Of a stretch of DNA of 64,000 nucleotides, positions 34,384 to 43,085 are shown in pieces. Every line of letters starts with the position of its first letter. Position 1 is the first letter of the stretch. Position numbers and translations under genes: made by a program. The DNA is from Chryseotalea sanaruensis (lineage in GTDB: Bacteria; Bacteroidota; Bacteroidia; Cytophagales; Cyclobacteriaceae): NCBI RefSeq assembly GCF_003990915.1, contig NZ_BHXQ01000002.1, forward strand, positions 620,001 to 684,000, read 5' to 3'. A model generated the notes under the pieces. That model had not been told where the DNA came from and ran no database searches. It saw nothing but the letters and a program-made list of their open reading frames with translations.

Positions 34384-35733
34384 ATGAGAAAGATTTTTTT
34401 GCTAATAGGGGCATCGTTGATTTCTATAATACATGTTACCGCACAGTCTGCTGAAGTTTTAGAAATGAAATTGAAGCTGAACGAGGATGGTAGTCATTAT
34501 CTGAAGGCTACTTTTTTAAATCAGGTTTGGATGAGATTTGATCAGAGCAATCCCGGGACGCAGGTATTGGGCGAACCAGTTGATAACACATTTGATATTG
34601 GCTTAAGAAGAACCCGGATTCAGTTTTTTGGACAACTGACAGATCACGTTTTTTTCTACACACAGTTTGGTCAGAATAACTTTAATTACTTGGCTGGACA
34701 AAATGCCACCAATTCTGGCAACAGAAAATTTCAGGCTTTTTTCCATGATGTCTTAGGCGAATATAAAGTCTGGAAGGACAAAGATTTATTATTTGTAGGC
34801 AGTGGTTTAACAATTGCAAACGGCTTGTCTCGTTTTAGCCAACCCAGCATTGGTACCATTGTAACTATGGATGTACCTGTTTTTGCACAGGCAACGGTTG
34901 ACCAAACCGATGAGTTCTCCCGTAAATTGAGTGTGTACATGCGCGGCCAGCTTGGTAAGGTGGATTACCGTCTTGTGCTCAGTGATCCTTTCCCCATTAC
35001 ATCTAATGGTCAACCTGCTCCTGCACTCTCCAATAATGCTACATTTTCACAACGCGGGCATCACAAACAGTATCAAGGTTTTTTTGCTTATAATTTTTTC
35101 GACAAAGAATCGCACACTACACCCTACATGACAGGAACATATCTGGGTAAGAAAAGAGTATTGAATCTTGAAGCAGGTTTTATTACTCAAAAAAAGAGCA
35201 TGTGGACGAGAGAAACGGTTGTATCAGATACAGTGTATCACAATGTTAACCTCTTGTCTGCTGCAATATATTATGATGCACCTGTTAATAAAGATAAGGG
35301 AACAGCCTTGTCTGCCTATGCCGGATATTTTGATTATGATTTTGGTAAGGGATATTTGCGTTACAATGGTATCATGAATCCTGCAACAAGTATTACAGGA
35401 CCTCACCTATCCGGAAGCCAGGGTAATGCTTTTCCAATGTTTGGGACTGGCTCTGCAATGTATGCACAGGTAGCTTTCTTAATGAAAAAGGATTTATTGG
35501 GAGAAGGCAATGGAACGCTGCTTCCTTATGTATCAATTATGTCAGCGGACTGGGAACGTCTGCTTGATAGAATGAATGTGATTGATGCAGGTGTTAATTG
35601 GTTAATAAAGGAACATAATGCGAAGCTTACACTTAACTATCAACACAGACCATTTTTTGAAACACAAGGAAATGATTTGGTGAAGAAAGGAAACAGAGGC
35701 CAGGTAGTTCTGCAGTATCAGGTATTTTTTTAG
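34384..35733 (+). CDS. Outer-membrane porin
   Basis: 449 residues with a signal peptide (MRKIFLLIGASLISIIHVTAQ). The mature part alternates beta-strand motifs typical of OprP-like and Bacteroidota porins (LKATFLNQVWMRFDQSNPG, FDIGLRRTRIQFFGQLTDHVFFYTQFGQNNF) and ends in VLQYQVFF with a C-terminal Phe. A TATTTTTG -7 box (34363-34370) is 14 bp upstream, so it has its own promoter. It follows the inorganic-carbon genes and could let bicarbonate across the outer membrane. That link is inference. Confidence 0.85.
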   Translation: MRKIFLLIGASLISIIHVTAQSAEVLEMKLKLNEDGSHYLKATFLNQVWMRFDQSNPGTQVLGEPVDNTFDIGLRRTRIQFFGQLTDHVFFYTQFGQNNFNYLAGQNATNSGNRKFQAFFHDVLGEYKVWKDKDLLFVGSGLTIANGLSRFSQPSIGTIVTMDVPVFAQATVDQTDEFSRKLSVYMRGQLGKVDYRLVLSDPFPITSNGQPAPALSNNATFSQRGHHKQYQGFFAYNFFDKESHTTPYMTGTYLGKKRVLNLEAGFITQKKSMWTRETVVSDTVYHNVNLLSAAIYYDAPVNKDKGTALSAYAGYFDYDFGKGYLRYNGIMNPATSITGPHLSGSQGNAFPMFGTGSAMYAQVAFLMKKDLLGEGNGTLLPYVSIMSADWERLLDRMNVIDAGVNWLIKEHNAKLTLNYQHRPFFETQGNDLVKKGNRGQVVLQYQVFF

Positions 35734-35754
35734 GATTTGTAATAATTGACTGTT

Positions 35755-35795
35755 AAATAAGAGAGCTGTATTTTTTTACGGCACTCTTATTTTTA
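35755..35795. terminator. Bidirectional terminator
   Basis: AAATAAGAG (35755-35763) and CTCTTATTT (35784-35792) form a 9-bp stem with an inner GC pair, flanked by A- and T-runs. It lies between the convergent porin and TspO-like genes. Confidence 0.65.
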
Positions 35796-35802
35796 GTGTA
35801 AT

Positions 35803-36561
35803 TTAGAGTACAGCAAAACGCAAACGTCTCCAAGTATTAAAAGCAGATCCTAGAACAATCAGTAAAAGACTCAACGCTGCATAAGCAATAGCATAATTAT
35901 CTGTGCCTTGCCACTTTACGTAAATACCAAATAGCGCCCAGGCAATTACAATGGCAAATGGAGCAACCCTGTATTTAGTGGTCACAAATATACCTAGTAA
36001 TGCTGCAACAGTCATCATAATAATGGCCCAGGTAGCTTGTGCTATATTTAGTCCAGGCCATTGTATTGAAACAAGTAATGCAGAGATGTTGGCAATTGTG
36101 GCAACACATATCCAAGCGAAATAAAGTGTGAAGGGTAAGCGAACGAAAACTTTCTCAACAACAGTATTCATCGAAATCTTTCGCACTTTTAAAAACAATT
36201 GTGCCAACGTAAGCAATAGTAAAAGCATAATTGTCACTGATATTGAAACTTTCAAATAGTGCCATGCAAAAATCCAGCTTATGTTTAGCAAACAAGAAAT
36301 CCAAAAGAGCTTAGCAGTTTCTGCAAAAACATAAGCATCTGACTTAAGCCATTGTAATACGACATAGCCTAGTAACAATAAGTAAATCACACTCCAAATT
36401 GAAAAGGTAATTCCGGCCGGGGTAAAAAGGCTGGGATACAAGGCAGAGACCTCTCCAGTATTAAGTCCGTTAATGGGGAGTATATTCGCCAGTGCATTAG
36501 CAGTAATTGTCGCAATAAAAGCGACTGTAGTTAAAAAGGCGTTGTATTTGGTTGATTTCAT
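35803..36561 (-). CDS. TspO/MBR-like membrane protein
   Basis: 252 residues with about eight hydrophobic helices. The pattern ITANALANILPINGLNTGEVSALYPSLFTPAGITFSIWSVIYLLL (first 65 residues) and the later WPGLNIAQATWAIIMMTV, ending YAALSLLLIVLGSAFNTWRRL, fit tryptophan-rich sensory protein (TspO-type) relatives, which are longer here than the usual 160 residues. The partners are unknown. It is convergent with the porin gene and divergent from the peptidase gene. Confidence 0.65.
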   Translation of the reverse strand: MKSTKYNAFLTTVAFIATITANALANILPINGLNTGEVSALYPSLFTPAGITFSIWSVIYLLLLGYVVLQWLKSDAYVFAETAKLFWISCLLNISWIFAWHYLKVSISVTIMLLLLLTLAQLFLKVRKISMNTVVEKVFVRLPFTLYFAWICVATIANISALLVSIQWPGLNIAQATWAIIMMTVAALLGIFVTTKYRVAPFAIVIAWALFGIYVKWQGTDNYAIAYAALSLLLIVLGSAFNTWRRLRFAVL

Positions 36562-36697
36562 ACTACGGTAAACATAAGCAACTGAATTAAGTTAATAAAA
36601 TGCCATTTGGCTCCGTTGGTGTAAAACTATTGTAGTTGCCTTGTACCGACTGCTTTAGCTGACTACTTTAGTCCACAATAACCAAACCGATTATTTC

Positions 36698-38260
36698 ATG
36701 AAATTCAAATTTACTATTCTGTGCCTTGTTTTACTCCTGTTCGTAACCTCAGGTTACGCCCAGTCAAAGGACAAGGTCGATTCAGCTGCTTATGCTAAAT
36801 TAAAGAGCGAAGGTTTTGACCGATCACAAGTAATGCATATTCTTAGTATGCTTACGGATGTTAATGGTCCGCGCTTAACCAATTCGCCTGGATATAAAAC
36901 AGCCGCGAATTATGCCAAGTCTACTATGGAGGGTTGGGGATTAAGCAATGCTCATTTCGATTCTTTTGGTGAGTTTGGCAAAGGATGGCATGTAAAAAAA
37001 TTTGCACTAAGTGCCACTGCCCCCACTTACTTCAACATCATTAGCAGTCCTAAAGCCTGGTCACCAGGTGTAAAGGGAACTGTTTCAGTAGATGTCGTTT
37101 ACCTCGATGTTAAAACAGAAGAAGATCTTGAAAAATATAAAGGCAAACTGAAGGGAAAAATCGTACTCTTCAATTTTCCGATTATGCCAAAGCCACACTT
37201 TGCACCAGACGCAACACGTCATGCTGATTCCACTTTATTAAAGATGGCCAATGCATCACCACGCGATCGCGCAGCCAGCGGTACCAGAAGATTTTCAACG
37301 GGTGCACCAGAAGCTTTAACCTATAAGAAATGGTTGCTTTGTCAGACCGAAGGTGCTATTGCAGTATTAGAATGCAGTCGTGGTGATCATGGAACCTTGT
37401 ATCCACAAGCCGCTACTATTCCTTATGCACCAGAAACACCTGCGGCACAACGCGTTCGTGCCCATTCAGCCAGTGCACCTAAAATTTTACCTCAAGTATT
37501 GGTTGCGGCTGAACACTACAATAGAATGGTAAGACAAATTGAAAAAGGTGTGGCTGTTAAAATTGAGATAACCATGGAAACAGAATTTACACCTGCTGAA
37601 GATGGTTTCAATGTAATTGCAGAAATACCAGGCTCAGATAAAAGTGCTGAAGTGGTAATGATTGGTGCTCACCTTGACTCATGGCATGGTGGTACAGGTA
37701 CAACCGATAATGGTGTGGGTGTAGCAATTTGTATGGAAGCGATGCGTTTGATTAAAGCATCAGGTATTCAACCAAGACGGACTATTCGTATTGGTTTGTG
37801 GGGAGGCGAAGAACAAGGCTTGTATGGCTCACGTGGTTATGTGAAAAAGCATTTAGGAGAAACCGTTGATGGCAAAGTTGTATTGAAACCTGCTGCTGAA
37901 AAATTCTCAATCTATTTGAATACCGATAATGGCACTGGTAAATGGCGCGGCATTAACATGCAAGGCAATGAAAAGGTACGACCTGTTTTTCGTGAATGGT
38001 TAAAACCTTTTGCTACTACAGGAACGGCTACACTTTCATTGAACAGCACAGGCAGTACAGACCATGTTCCTTTTGATGGTGTAGGATTGCCAGGATTCCA
38101 ATTTATAACTGATCCGATTGAGTATTTCACCAGAAGCTGGCACTCAAACATGGATACTTACGAAAGAGCTATTGAAGATGATTTAAAGTATAATGCTGTG
38201 TTGATGGCTACACTTGCTTATCAGGCAGCGGTAAGAGACGAGATGGTGCCGAGACAATAA
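36698..38260 (+). CDS. M28-family metallopeptidase with PA domain, secreted
   Basis: 520 residues with a signal peptide (MKFKFTILCLVLLLFVTSGYAQ). A PA insert (about 125-250; YLDVKTEEDLEKYKGKLKGKIVLFNFP) sits before the catalytic core. The core has VVMIGAHLDSWHGGTGTTDNGVGVA (two metal ligands), WGGEEQGLYGSRGYVKKH (Glu) and further His/Asp (YLNTDNG, FTRSWHSNMDTYE). It is an aminopeptidase-like enzyme acting outside the cytoplasm. A strong terminator follows. Confidence 0.93.
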   Translation: MKFKFTILCLVLLLFVTSGYAQSKDKVDSAAYAKLKSEGFDRSQVMHILSMLTDVNGPRLTNSPGYKTAANYAKSTMEGWGLSNAHFDSFGEFGKGWHVKKFALSATAPTYFNIISSPKAWSPGVKGTVSVDVVYLDVKTEEDLEKYKGKLKGKIVLFNFPIMPKPHFAPDATRHADSTLLKMANASPRDRAASGTRRFSTGAPEALTYKKWLLCQTEGAIAVLECSRGDHGTLYPQAATIPYAPETPAAQRVRAHSASAPKILPQVLVAAEHYNRMVRQIEKGVAVKIEITMETEFTPAEDGFNVIAEIPGSDKSAEVVMIGAHLDSWHGGTGTTDNGVGVAICMEAMRLIKASGIQPRRTIRIGLWGGEEQGLYGSRGYVKKHLGETVDGKVVLKPAAEKFSIYLNTDNGTGKWRGINMQGNEKVRPVFREWLKPFATTGTATLSLNSTGSTDHVPFDGVGLPGFQFITDPIEYFTRSWHSNMDTYERAIEDDLKYNAVLMATLAYQAAVRDEMVPRQ

Positions 38261-38281
38261 GTGACACCTCAATAATAAGGT

Positions 38282-38319
38282 AAAAATCGCGAGGGGTTAT
38301 CCCCTCGCGATTTTTTTTT
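38282..38319 (+). terminator. Rho-independent terminator
   Basis: A 15-bp stem is formed by AAAAATCGCGAGGGG (38282-38296) and CCCCTCGCGATTTTT (38301-38315), with a 4-base loop and a T-run. It is the strongest terminator in the window. Confidence 0.95.
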
Positions 38320-38406
38320 GTACTTATAGATGAACTAGCCCGTTCCACCTATTTGACTTGTTGTGCATACCTGAGTTTTGTACATTTCTAAATTAAATAA
38401 TCAACT

Positions 38407-40548
38407 ATGAAAATACTAACCCTTATTGCAGTATGCTTTATCGCTGCTGCACTTACTTCCTGCGGCTCTAAAGAACAGGCAAGCAAGTTTAACTATCCTA
38501 CCACGGCCAAGGTAGATACAGTAGATAACTACTTTGGCACTGATGTGCAAGACCCTTATCGTTGGTTGGAAGACGATACTAGTAAACAAACAGCACAATG
38601 GGTGTCTGCACAAAACGATGTTACTTTTTCTTATCTAAACAACATTTCCTATCGCGATAAGATTAAAGAGCGCCTTTCTAAAATTTTCAACTACGAGCGT
38701 TTGAGTGCGCCTTTTAAGGAAGGTGACTATTATTACTTTTATAAAAATGATGGGCTTCAAAATCAAAGTGTAATTTATCGCAAAAAGGGCGAAGATGGAG
38801 AAGCAGAAATCTTCCTAGATCCAAATAAATTTAGAGAAGATGGAACCATTTCATTAGCTGGTCTATCCTTTAGCAAAGATGGTTCACTCGCAACTTACCG
38901 CATTTCTAAAGGCGGAGCAGATTGGTCTGATGCAATAGTTATGAAGACCTCGGATAAAAGTATTGTAGAAGATACACTTAAGAACATCAAGTTCAGTGGT
39001 ATTGCATGGAAAGGTAATGATGGCTTTTACTACAGTACTTATGATAAGCCAAAGGGCAGCCAGCTATCTGAGAAAACACAATTTCATAAATTGTACTACC
39101 ACAAGTTAGGGACACCACAAAGTAGCGATGTCATGATTTTTGGTGGAGAGAAAACACCTCGCAGGTATATTGGAGCCTATTTAACAGAGGATGAAAGATT
39201 TTTAGTGATCACAGCATCCACTAGCACAACTGGTAATGAATTGTACGTGCAGGATTTAAAAGATCCTAAAGGTAAAATTGTTACAGTGGTAGATAATTTT
39301 GATAAAGACCACTATGTGGTGGACAATGATGGCACGCGTTTAATCCTTCAAACAAACTTAAATGCCCCAAATAATCGTCTAGTGGAAGTAGATTTTACTA
39401 ATCCAACACCAGAGAATTGGAAAGACTTGATTCCGGAAACGGAAAGTGTATTGGGCACTTCAACAGGCGGTGGTAAAATATTTGCAGAGTATTTGGTTGA
39501 TGTAAAAACCGTAGTGAAGCAATACGATATGCGAGGTAAGCTAGAACGTGAAATAGAATTGCCTGGCATTGGTACCGCAGGTGGTTTTGGAGGGAAGGCC
39601 GATGAACAATTTGATTATTACACTTTCACCTCATTTACTTTTCCGCCAACTATTTACAAGTATGATATTGCTACTGGCAAGTCGACAGTTTACGAAAGAC
39701 CGAAAGTTGATTTTAATCCTGAAGATTACGAAACCAAGCAAGTATTTTACAATAGCAAGGATGGCACAAAAGTGCCGATGTTTATCACACACAAAAAGGG
39801 CATAGAGTTAAATGGAAAAAATCCAACTATGCTTTATGGTTATGGTGGTTTCAGTGTAAGTCTTCAGCCGAGTTTCAGCACAGCGCGTATTGTTTGGCTA
39901 GAGAATGGTGGTATTTATGCCCAGCCTAATTTACGAGGCGGTGGAGAATATGGTGAGCAATGGCATTTAGCAGGCACAAAAATGAATAAGCAAAATGTAT
40001 TTGACGATTTCATTGCCGCTGCAGAGTATCTCATAAAAGAAAAGTATACATCTAGCGACTACCTCGCTATCTCTGGTGGTTCTAACGGTGGGCTATTGGT
40101 AGGTGCTACCATGACTCAGCGCCCTGATTTAATGAAGGTTGCCTTTCCCGCTGTTGGTGTAATGGACATGCTGCGTTACCACAAGTTTACAGCTGGTGCA
40201 GGTTGGGCTTACGATTACGGAACAGCCGATGACAGCAAAGAAATGTTTGAGTATTTGCGTACGTACTCTCCTGTGCATGCTTTAAAACCAGGCGTTAAAT
40301 ACCCGGCAACAATGGTAACAACTGCTGATCATGATGATCGTGTGGTACCTGCGCACTCTTTTAAGTTTGCTGCAACATTACAAGAACATCATGCTGGTGA
40401 CGCACCTGTGCTTATTCGTATTGAAACCAATGCCGGTCATGGTGCTGGTACACCTATATCTAAAACAATAGAACAAGTTGCAGATCAGTATTCATTTGCC
40501 TGGTACAACATGGGAGTAGTTCCACCCATTGCTAAGGATGACATGTAA
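38407..40548 (+). CDS. Prolyl oligopeptidase family (S9A) lipoprotein
   Basis: 713 residues. The signal ends in a lipobox (LIAVCFIAAALTSC, Cys at about residue 19), so it is a lipoprotein. The beta-propeller (about 50-420) is followed by an alpha/beta-hydrolase. The triad is Ser559 in SGGSNGGLL, Asp643/644 in TADHDDRVVP and His678 in NAGHGAG. It cleaves after proline in short peptides. It follows the M28 peptidase but is separated by its terminator, so the two are independent. Confidence 0.95.
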   Translation: MKILTLIAVCFIAAALTSCGSKEQASKFNYPTTAKVDTVDNYFGTDVQDPYRWLEDDTSKQTAQWVSAQNDVTFSYLNNISYRDKIKERLSKIFNYERLSAPFKEGDYYYFYKNDGLQNQSVIYRKKGEDGEAEIFLDPNKFREDGTISLAGLSFSKDGSLATYRISKGGADWSDAIVMKTSDKSIVEDTLKNIKFSGIAWKGNDGFYYSTYDKPKGSQLSEKTQFHKLYYHKLGTPQSSDVMIFGGEKTPRRYIGAYLTEDERFLVITASTSTTGNELYVQDLKDPKGKIVTVVDNFDKDHYVVDNDGTRLILQTNLNAPNNRLVEVDFTNPTPENWKDLIPETESVLGTSTGGGKIFAEYLVDVKTVVKQYDMRGKLEREIELPGIGTAGGFGGKADEQFDYYTFTSFTFPPTIYKYDIATGKSTVYERPKVDFNPEDYETKQVFYNSKDGTKVPMFITHKKGIELNGKNPTMLYGYGGFSVSLQPSFSTARIVWLENGGIYAQPNLRGGGEYGEQWHLAGTKMNKQNVFDDFIAAAEYLIKEKYTSSDYLAISGGSNGGLLVGATMTQRPDLMKVAFPAVGVMDMLRYHKFTAGAGWAYDYGTADDSKEMFEYLRTYSPVHALKPGVKYPATMVTTADHDDRVVPAHSFKFAATLQEHHAGDAPVLIRIETNAGHGAGTPISKTIEQVADQYSFAWYNMGVVPPIAKDDM

Positions 40549-40564
40549 ATCATAACCCACTTCA

Positions 40565-40660
40565 CCCCTCTCCAGTTGGAGAGGGGCAGGAGTGAGGCTC
40601 ACATCAAAGTTAGCATTCACTCTTCTTTGCTAACTTCTGCGATCTCTGCGGTAAAGAACG
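40565..40660. repeat. Intergenic repeat with CCCCTCTCCA/TGGAGAGGGG hairpin
   Basis: CCCCTCTCCA (40565-40574) and TGGAGAGGGG (40577-40586) form a 10-bp hairpin with a two-base gap, followed by CAGGAGTGAGG, and then TTTGCTAACTTCTGCGATCTC. Both parts resemble repeats found between genes in many Bacteroidota genomes. They sit between two convergent genes and may act as a terminator. Confidence 0.5.
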
Positions 40661-40667
40661 GTGAGAC

Positions 40668-43013
40668 CTAAAATTCTATCTTATAACTCAAAATCGGAAT
40701 CAACGGAGTTTGATAAGCTACTTTAACTTCACCAGTCAGTGGTTCAAAATAGCTGCCGAAAACATTTTTTCTATTCACAGCATTCTGAATATCTAATGCC
40801 AGTGTATGGGTGGATTTAGCTTTGTTTCTCTTTAAACTGATACGTAAATCTGGACGGAAGTAATCAGAGACTTGTTCAGTAAAGGCACGTTCTTCAAAAA
40901 ACACCGTTTCACCTTTCGCAATTGACTCTTCTACATTAATCGGTGTAGTTCTGAAACCACCACTGTAAATACTACGGATGTTGATGCCTAAAACTCTGTT
41001 TTTATTTAACTTAAACTCCTTGCCACCAGTAAAAGTTATGTTGGCGTTACCATTATAACGTGTGTCGCGCCACACATTATCAGTTGCCTTATATTTTGAT
41101 TCATACAACGAAGCAGAGAGTAAGAAGTAGACATCGTTGTGCATAAATTGCTCTAGTGTTACCTCTACACCATAGTTTCTGCCAAGCCCATCGTTTACCA
41201 ATGGTTCAGTTTCATAATCCCATTGACGGTTAATAAGCGAGTAAGAACTATTGTCCTCTGCTTTTACAGGGATATCATATAAATGCTGGTAATATGTTTC
41301 AAGTTTCACACGCAAATGATCATTAAGTGAACGATCATAACCAAGAACAAAATGATGTGACTTACTTAACCCGAGGTCTTCATTAGTTCTAACGGAAACC
41401 CCATTTTGTATTGACTCGCCAAAGTAAGTTCCTAAGGGTTGGATTTGGCTATGCAAACCATAACCCATATTAATGCGTTGAATATCATCTAACGCGTATG
41501 ACGCAGATAGACGGGGTTCAATAGAAAAAGAATTATTTAGTAAAAGTTGTAAATAATGGACACCTGCATTTAATGTAAGTTTATCATTAGCCTTAATGTT
41601 TACTTGCGAAAATGCCTGAATGCTTTGGGTAGTACCTTCTGAATTCAACTGGGTTTCAAAAATGTTGGTGTCTTCATTGAGCATTCGTTGTTTTACATTG
41701 TAAAACAATTGATTAAAGTATACACCACTTCTTAAATTATAACGGGCTGAAAGTTTAGTATTCAACACACTGCTGAATATAATTTTTGAGTTGCCATACT
41801 TTTGTGTGTAATCTAAAAATGGAGTATAGTTCTCATCGAGCTTTTCCTGCTCGTAAAAAATTTCATTTCCTGAAAACACAACAGCGTTTTGAAGATGTGA
41901 ATTAGTGTTTAAAATAGTTGCATACTTAATGCCGACTGCACCTGTGTTTGAGTGGTAGATAGCATTGTAGCTTTCAAATTCACTCTCCCATTTTGTAGAA
42001 TCTTTTTCAGCTTCACTTTTTTGATCACTCAAACCGCCAAATCCGAAAATAGTAAGGTTACTCTTTTTGCTGGTGGGTAAGTGAATATTGAAAGATAAGT
42101 CCTGGAAGTCTGTTGAGTAATCGCCAATAGGCACTCCCATCTTTGACAGTAGGGTAAGCGTTGAATAACGATAGTTGACCAGGTAGGAGCCTTTGTTTTT
42201 TCCGAGTGGACCTTCAGCAGCGATATCTGTTCCCAAAAAACCAGCTTGAAAAGTATACTCACTTTTTTCGTTGTTTCCTTTTCTCAGACGAAGATCAAAC
42301 ACACCTGACAATGCGTTTCCATATTCTGCAGCAAAAGCACCAGTAGAAAAATCTGAATTAGCTAATAATTGTGAGCTTAGAATAGAGATACCGCCCCCAG
42401 CAGTGCCGGCATTAGCAAAGTGATTCGGGTTAGGAATATCCACTCCCTCCATACGCCATAGTAACCCAAATGGCGAATTACCACGAATAGAAATACTGTT
42501 GTTACCATCATCGGCAGAAACAACACCTGCAAAGGAAGTTACCATGCGAGCAGGATCATTAACGGCAGCGGCAAATTTTCTGGTTTCCTCAACAGAAAAA
42601 GTGCGAGCACTCACCACCGACATATCATTAAGTGCACGGTCTTTTTCTGTGGCGGTAATCACCAGTTCCTGCATCTGCATAACGTCTTCTTCAATGGCAA
42701 TAGTAAGCACTACCTCTTTGCCAGAGTTGACAATAACATTCGGTAATGTAATTTCTTTGTAGCCGATAAAAGTGATCTTAATGGCATGCGACCCTACAGG
42801 CACTTTGGTGATTTTAAAGTGGCCATCAATATCAGTTGTAACGCCAACAACGGGAAAGCTATTCAAAAGAATAACATTGGCGCCAGGTAAAGGCGTTTGC
42901 GACACCTGATCGATAACGGTTCCGCGTATAGTTTGGGTGAGTTCTTGTGCTTGCGCGTTTAAGTAACAAACAAGAAGTAAGAACGGGACAGAGATTTTTT
43001 GAAGGGTTGTCAT
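40668..43013 (-). CDS. TonB-dependent receptor of the ECF-sigma signalling operon
   Basis: 781 residues. Signal peptide (ISVPFLLLVCYLNAQAQ), carboxypeptidase-like domain (about 28-110, GTVIDQVSQTPLPGANVILL), plug (about 130-260, ARTFSVEETRKFAAAVNDPARM, NSISIRGNSPFGLLWRMEGVDIPNPNHFA) and a barrel ending in LSYKIEF. It lacks an N-terminal STN domain, unlike the usual SusC-type signalling receptors. The STN is carried instead by the upstream gene, 72 bp away. A 24-bp palindrome lies between them. The ligand is unknown. Confidence 0.9.
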   Translation of the reverse strand: MTTLQKISVPFLLLVCYLNAQAQELTQTIRGTVIDQVSQTPLPGANVILLNSFPVVGVTTDIDGHFKITKVPVGSHAIKITFIGYKEITLPNVIVNSGKEVVLTIAIEEDVMQMQELVITATEKDRALNDMSVVSARTFSVEETRKFAAAVNDPARMVTSFAGVVSADDGNNSISIRGNSPFGLLWRMEGVDIPNPNHFANAGTAGGGISILSSQLLANSDFSTGAFAAEYGNALSGVFDLRLRKGNNEKSEYTFQAGFLGTDIAAEGPLGKNKGSYLVNYRYSTLTLLSKMGVPIGDYSTDFQDLSFNIHLPTSKKSNLTIFGFGGLSDQKSEAEKDSTKWESEFESYNAIYHSNTGAVGIKYATILNTNSHLQNAVVFSGNEIFYEQEKLDENYTPFLDYTQKYGNSKIIFSSVLNTKLSARYNLRSGVYFNQLFYNVKQRMLNEDTNIFETQLNSEGTTQSIQAFSQVNIKANDKLTLNAGVHYLQLLLNNSFSIEPRLSASYALDDIQRINMGYGLHSQIQPLGTYFGESIQNGVSVRTNEDLGLSKSHHFVLGYDRSLNDHLRVKLETYYQHLYDIPVKAEDNSSYSLINRQWDYETEPLVNDGLGRNYGVEVTLEQFMHNDVYFLLSASLYESKYKATDNVWRDTRYNGNANITFTGGKEFKLNKNRVLGINIRSIYSGGFRTTPINVEESIAKGETVFFEERAFTEQVSDYFRPDLRISLKRNKAKSTHTLALDIQNAVNRKNVFGSYFEPLTGEVKVAYQTPLIPILSYKIEF

Positions 43014-43020
43014 TTTTTGA

Positions 43021-43044
43021 TTGGTTTGTCATGTGACAATCCAA
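43021..43044 (-). promoter_or_regulatory. Palindrome before the TonB receptor
   Basis: The arms TTGGTTTGTCA (43021-43031) and TGACAATCCAA (43034-43044) match in 10 of 11 pairs. It lies 8 bp upstream of the TonB ATG, inside the gap after the STN gene. It could be an operator or an mRNA hairpin controlling translation. Confidence 0.45.
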
Positions 43045-43085
43045 CTAATTGTTACCCCTATGCTTAAATAAAATTTTTTAAGGAT

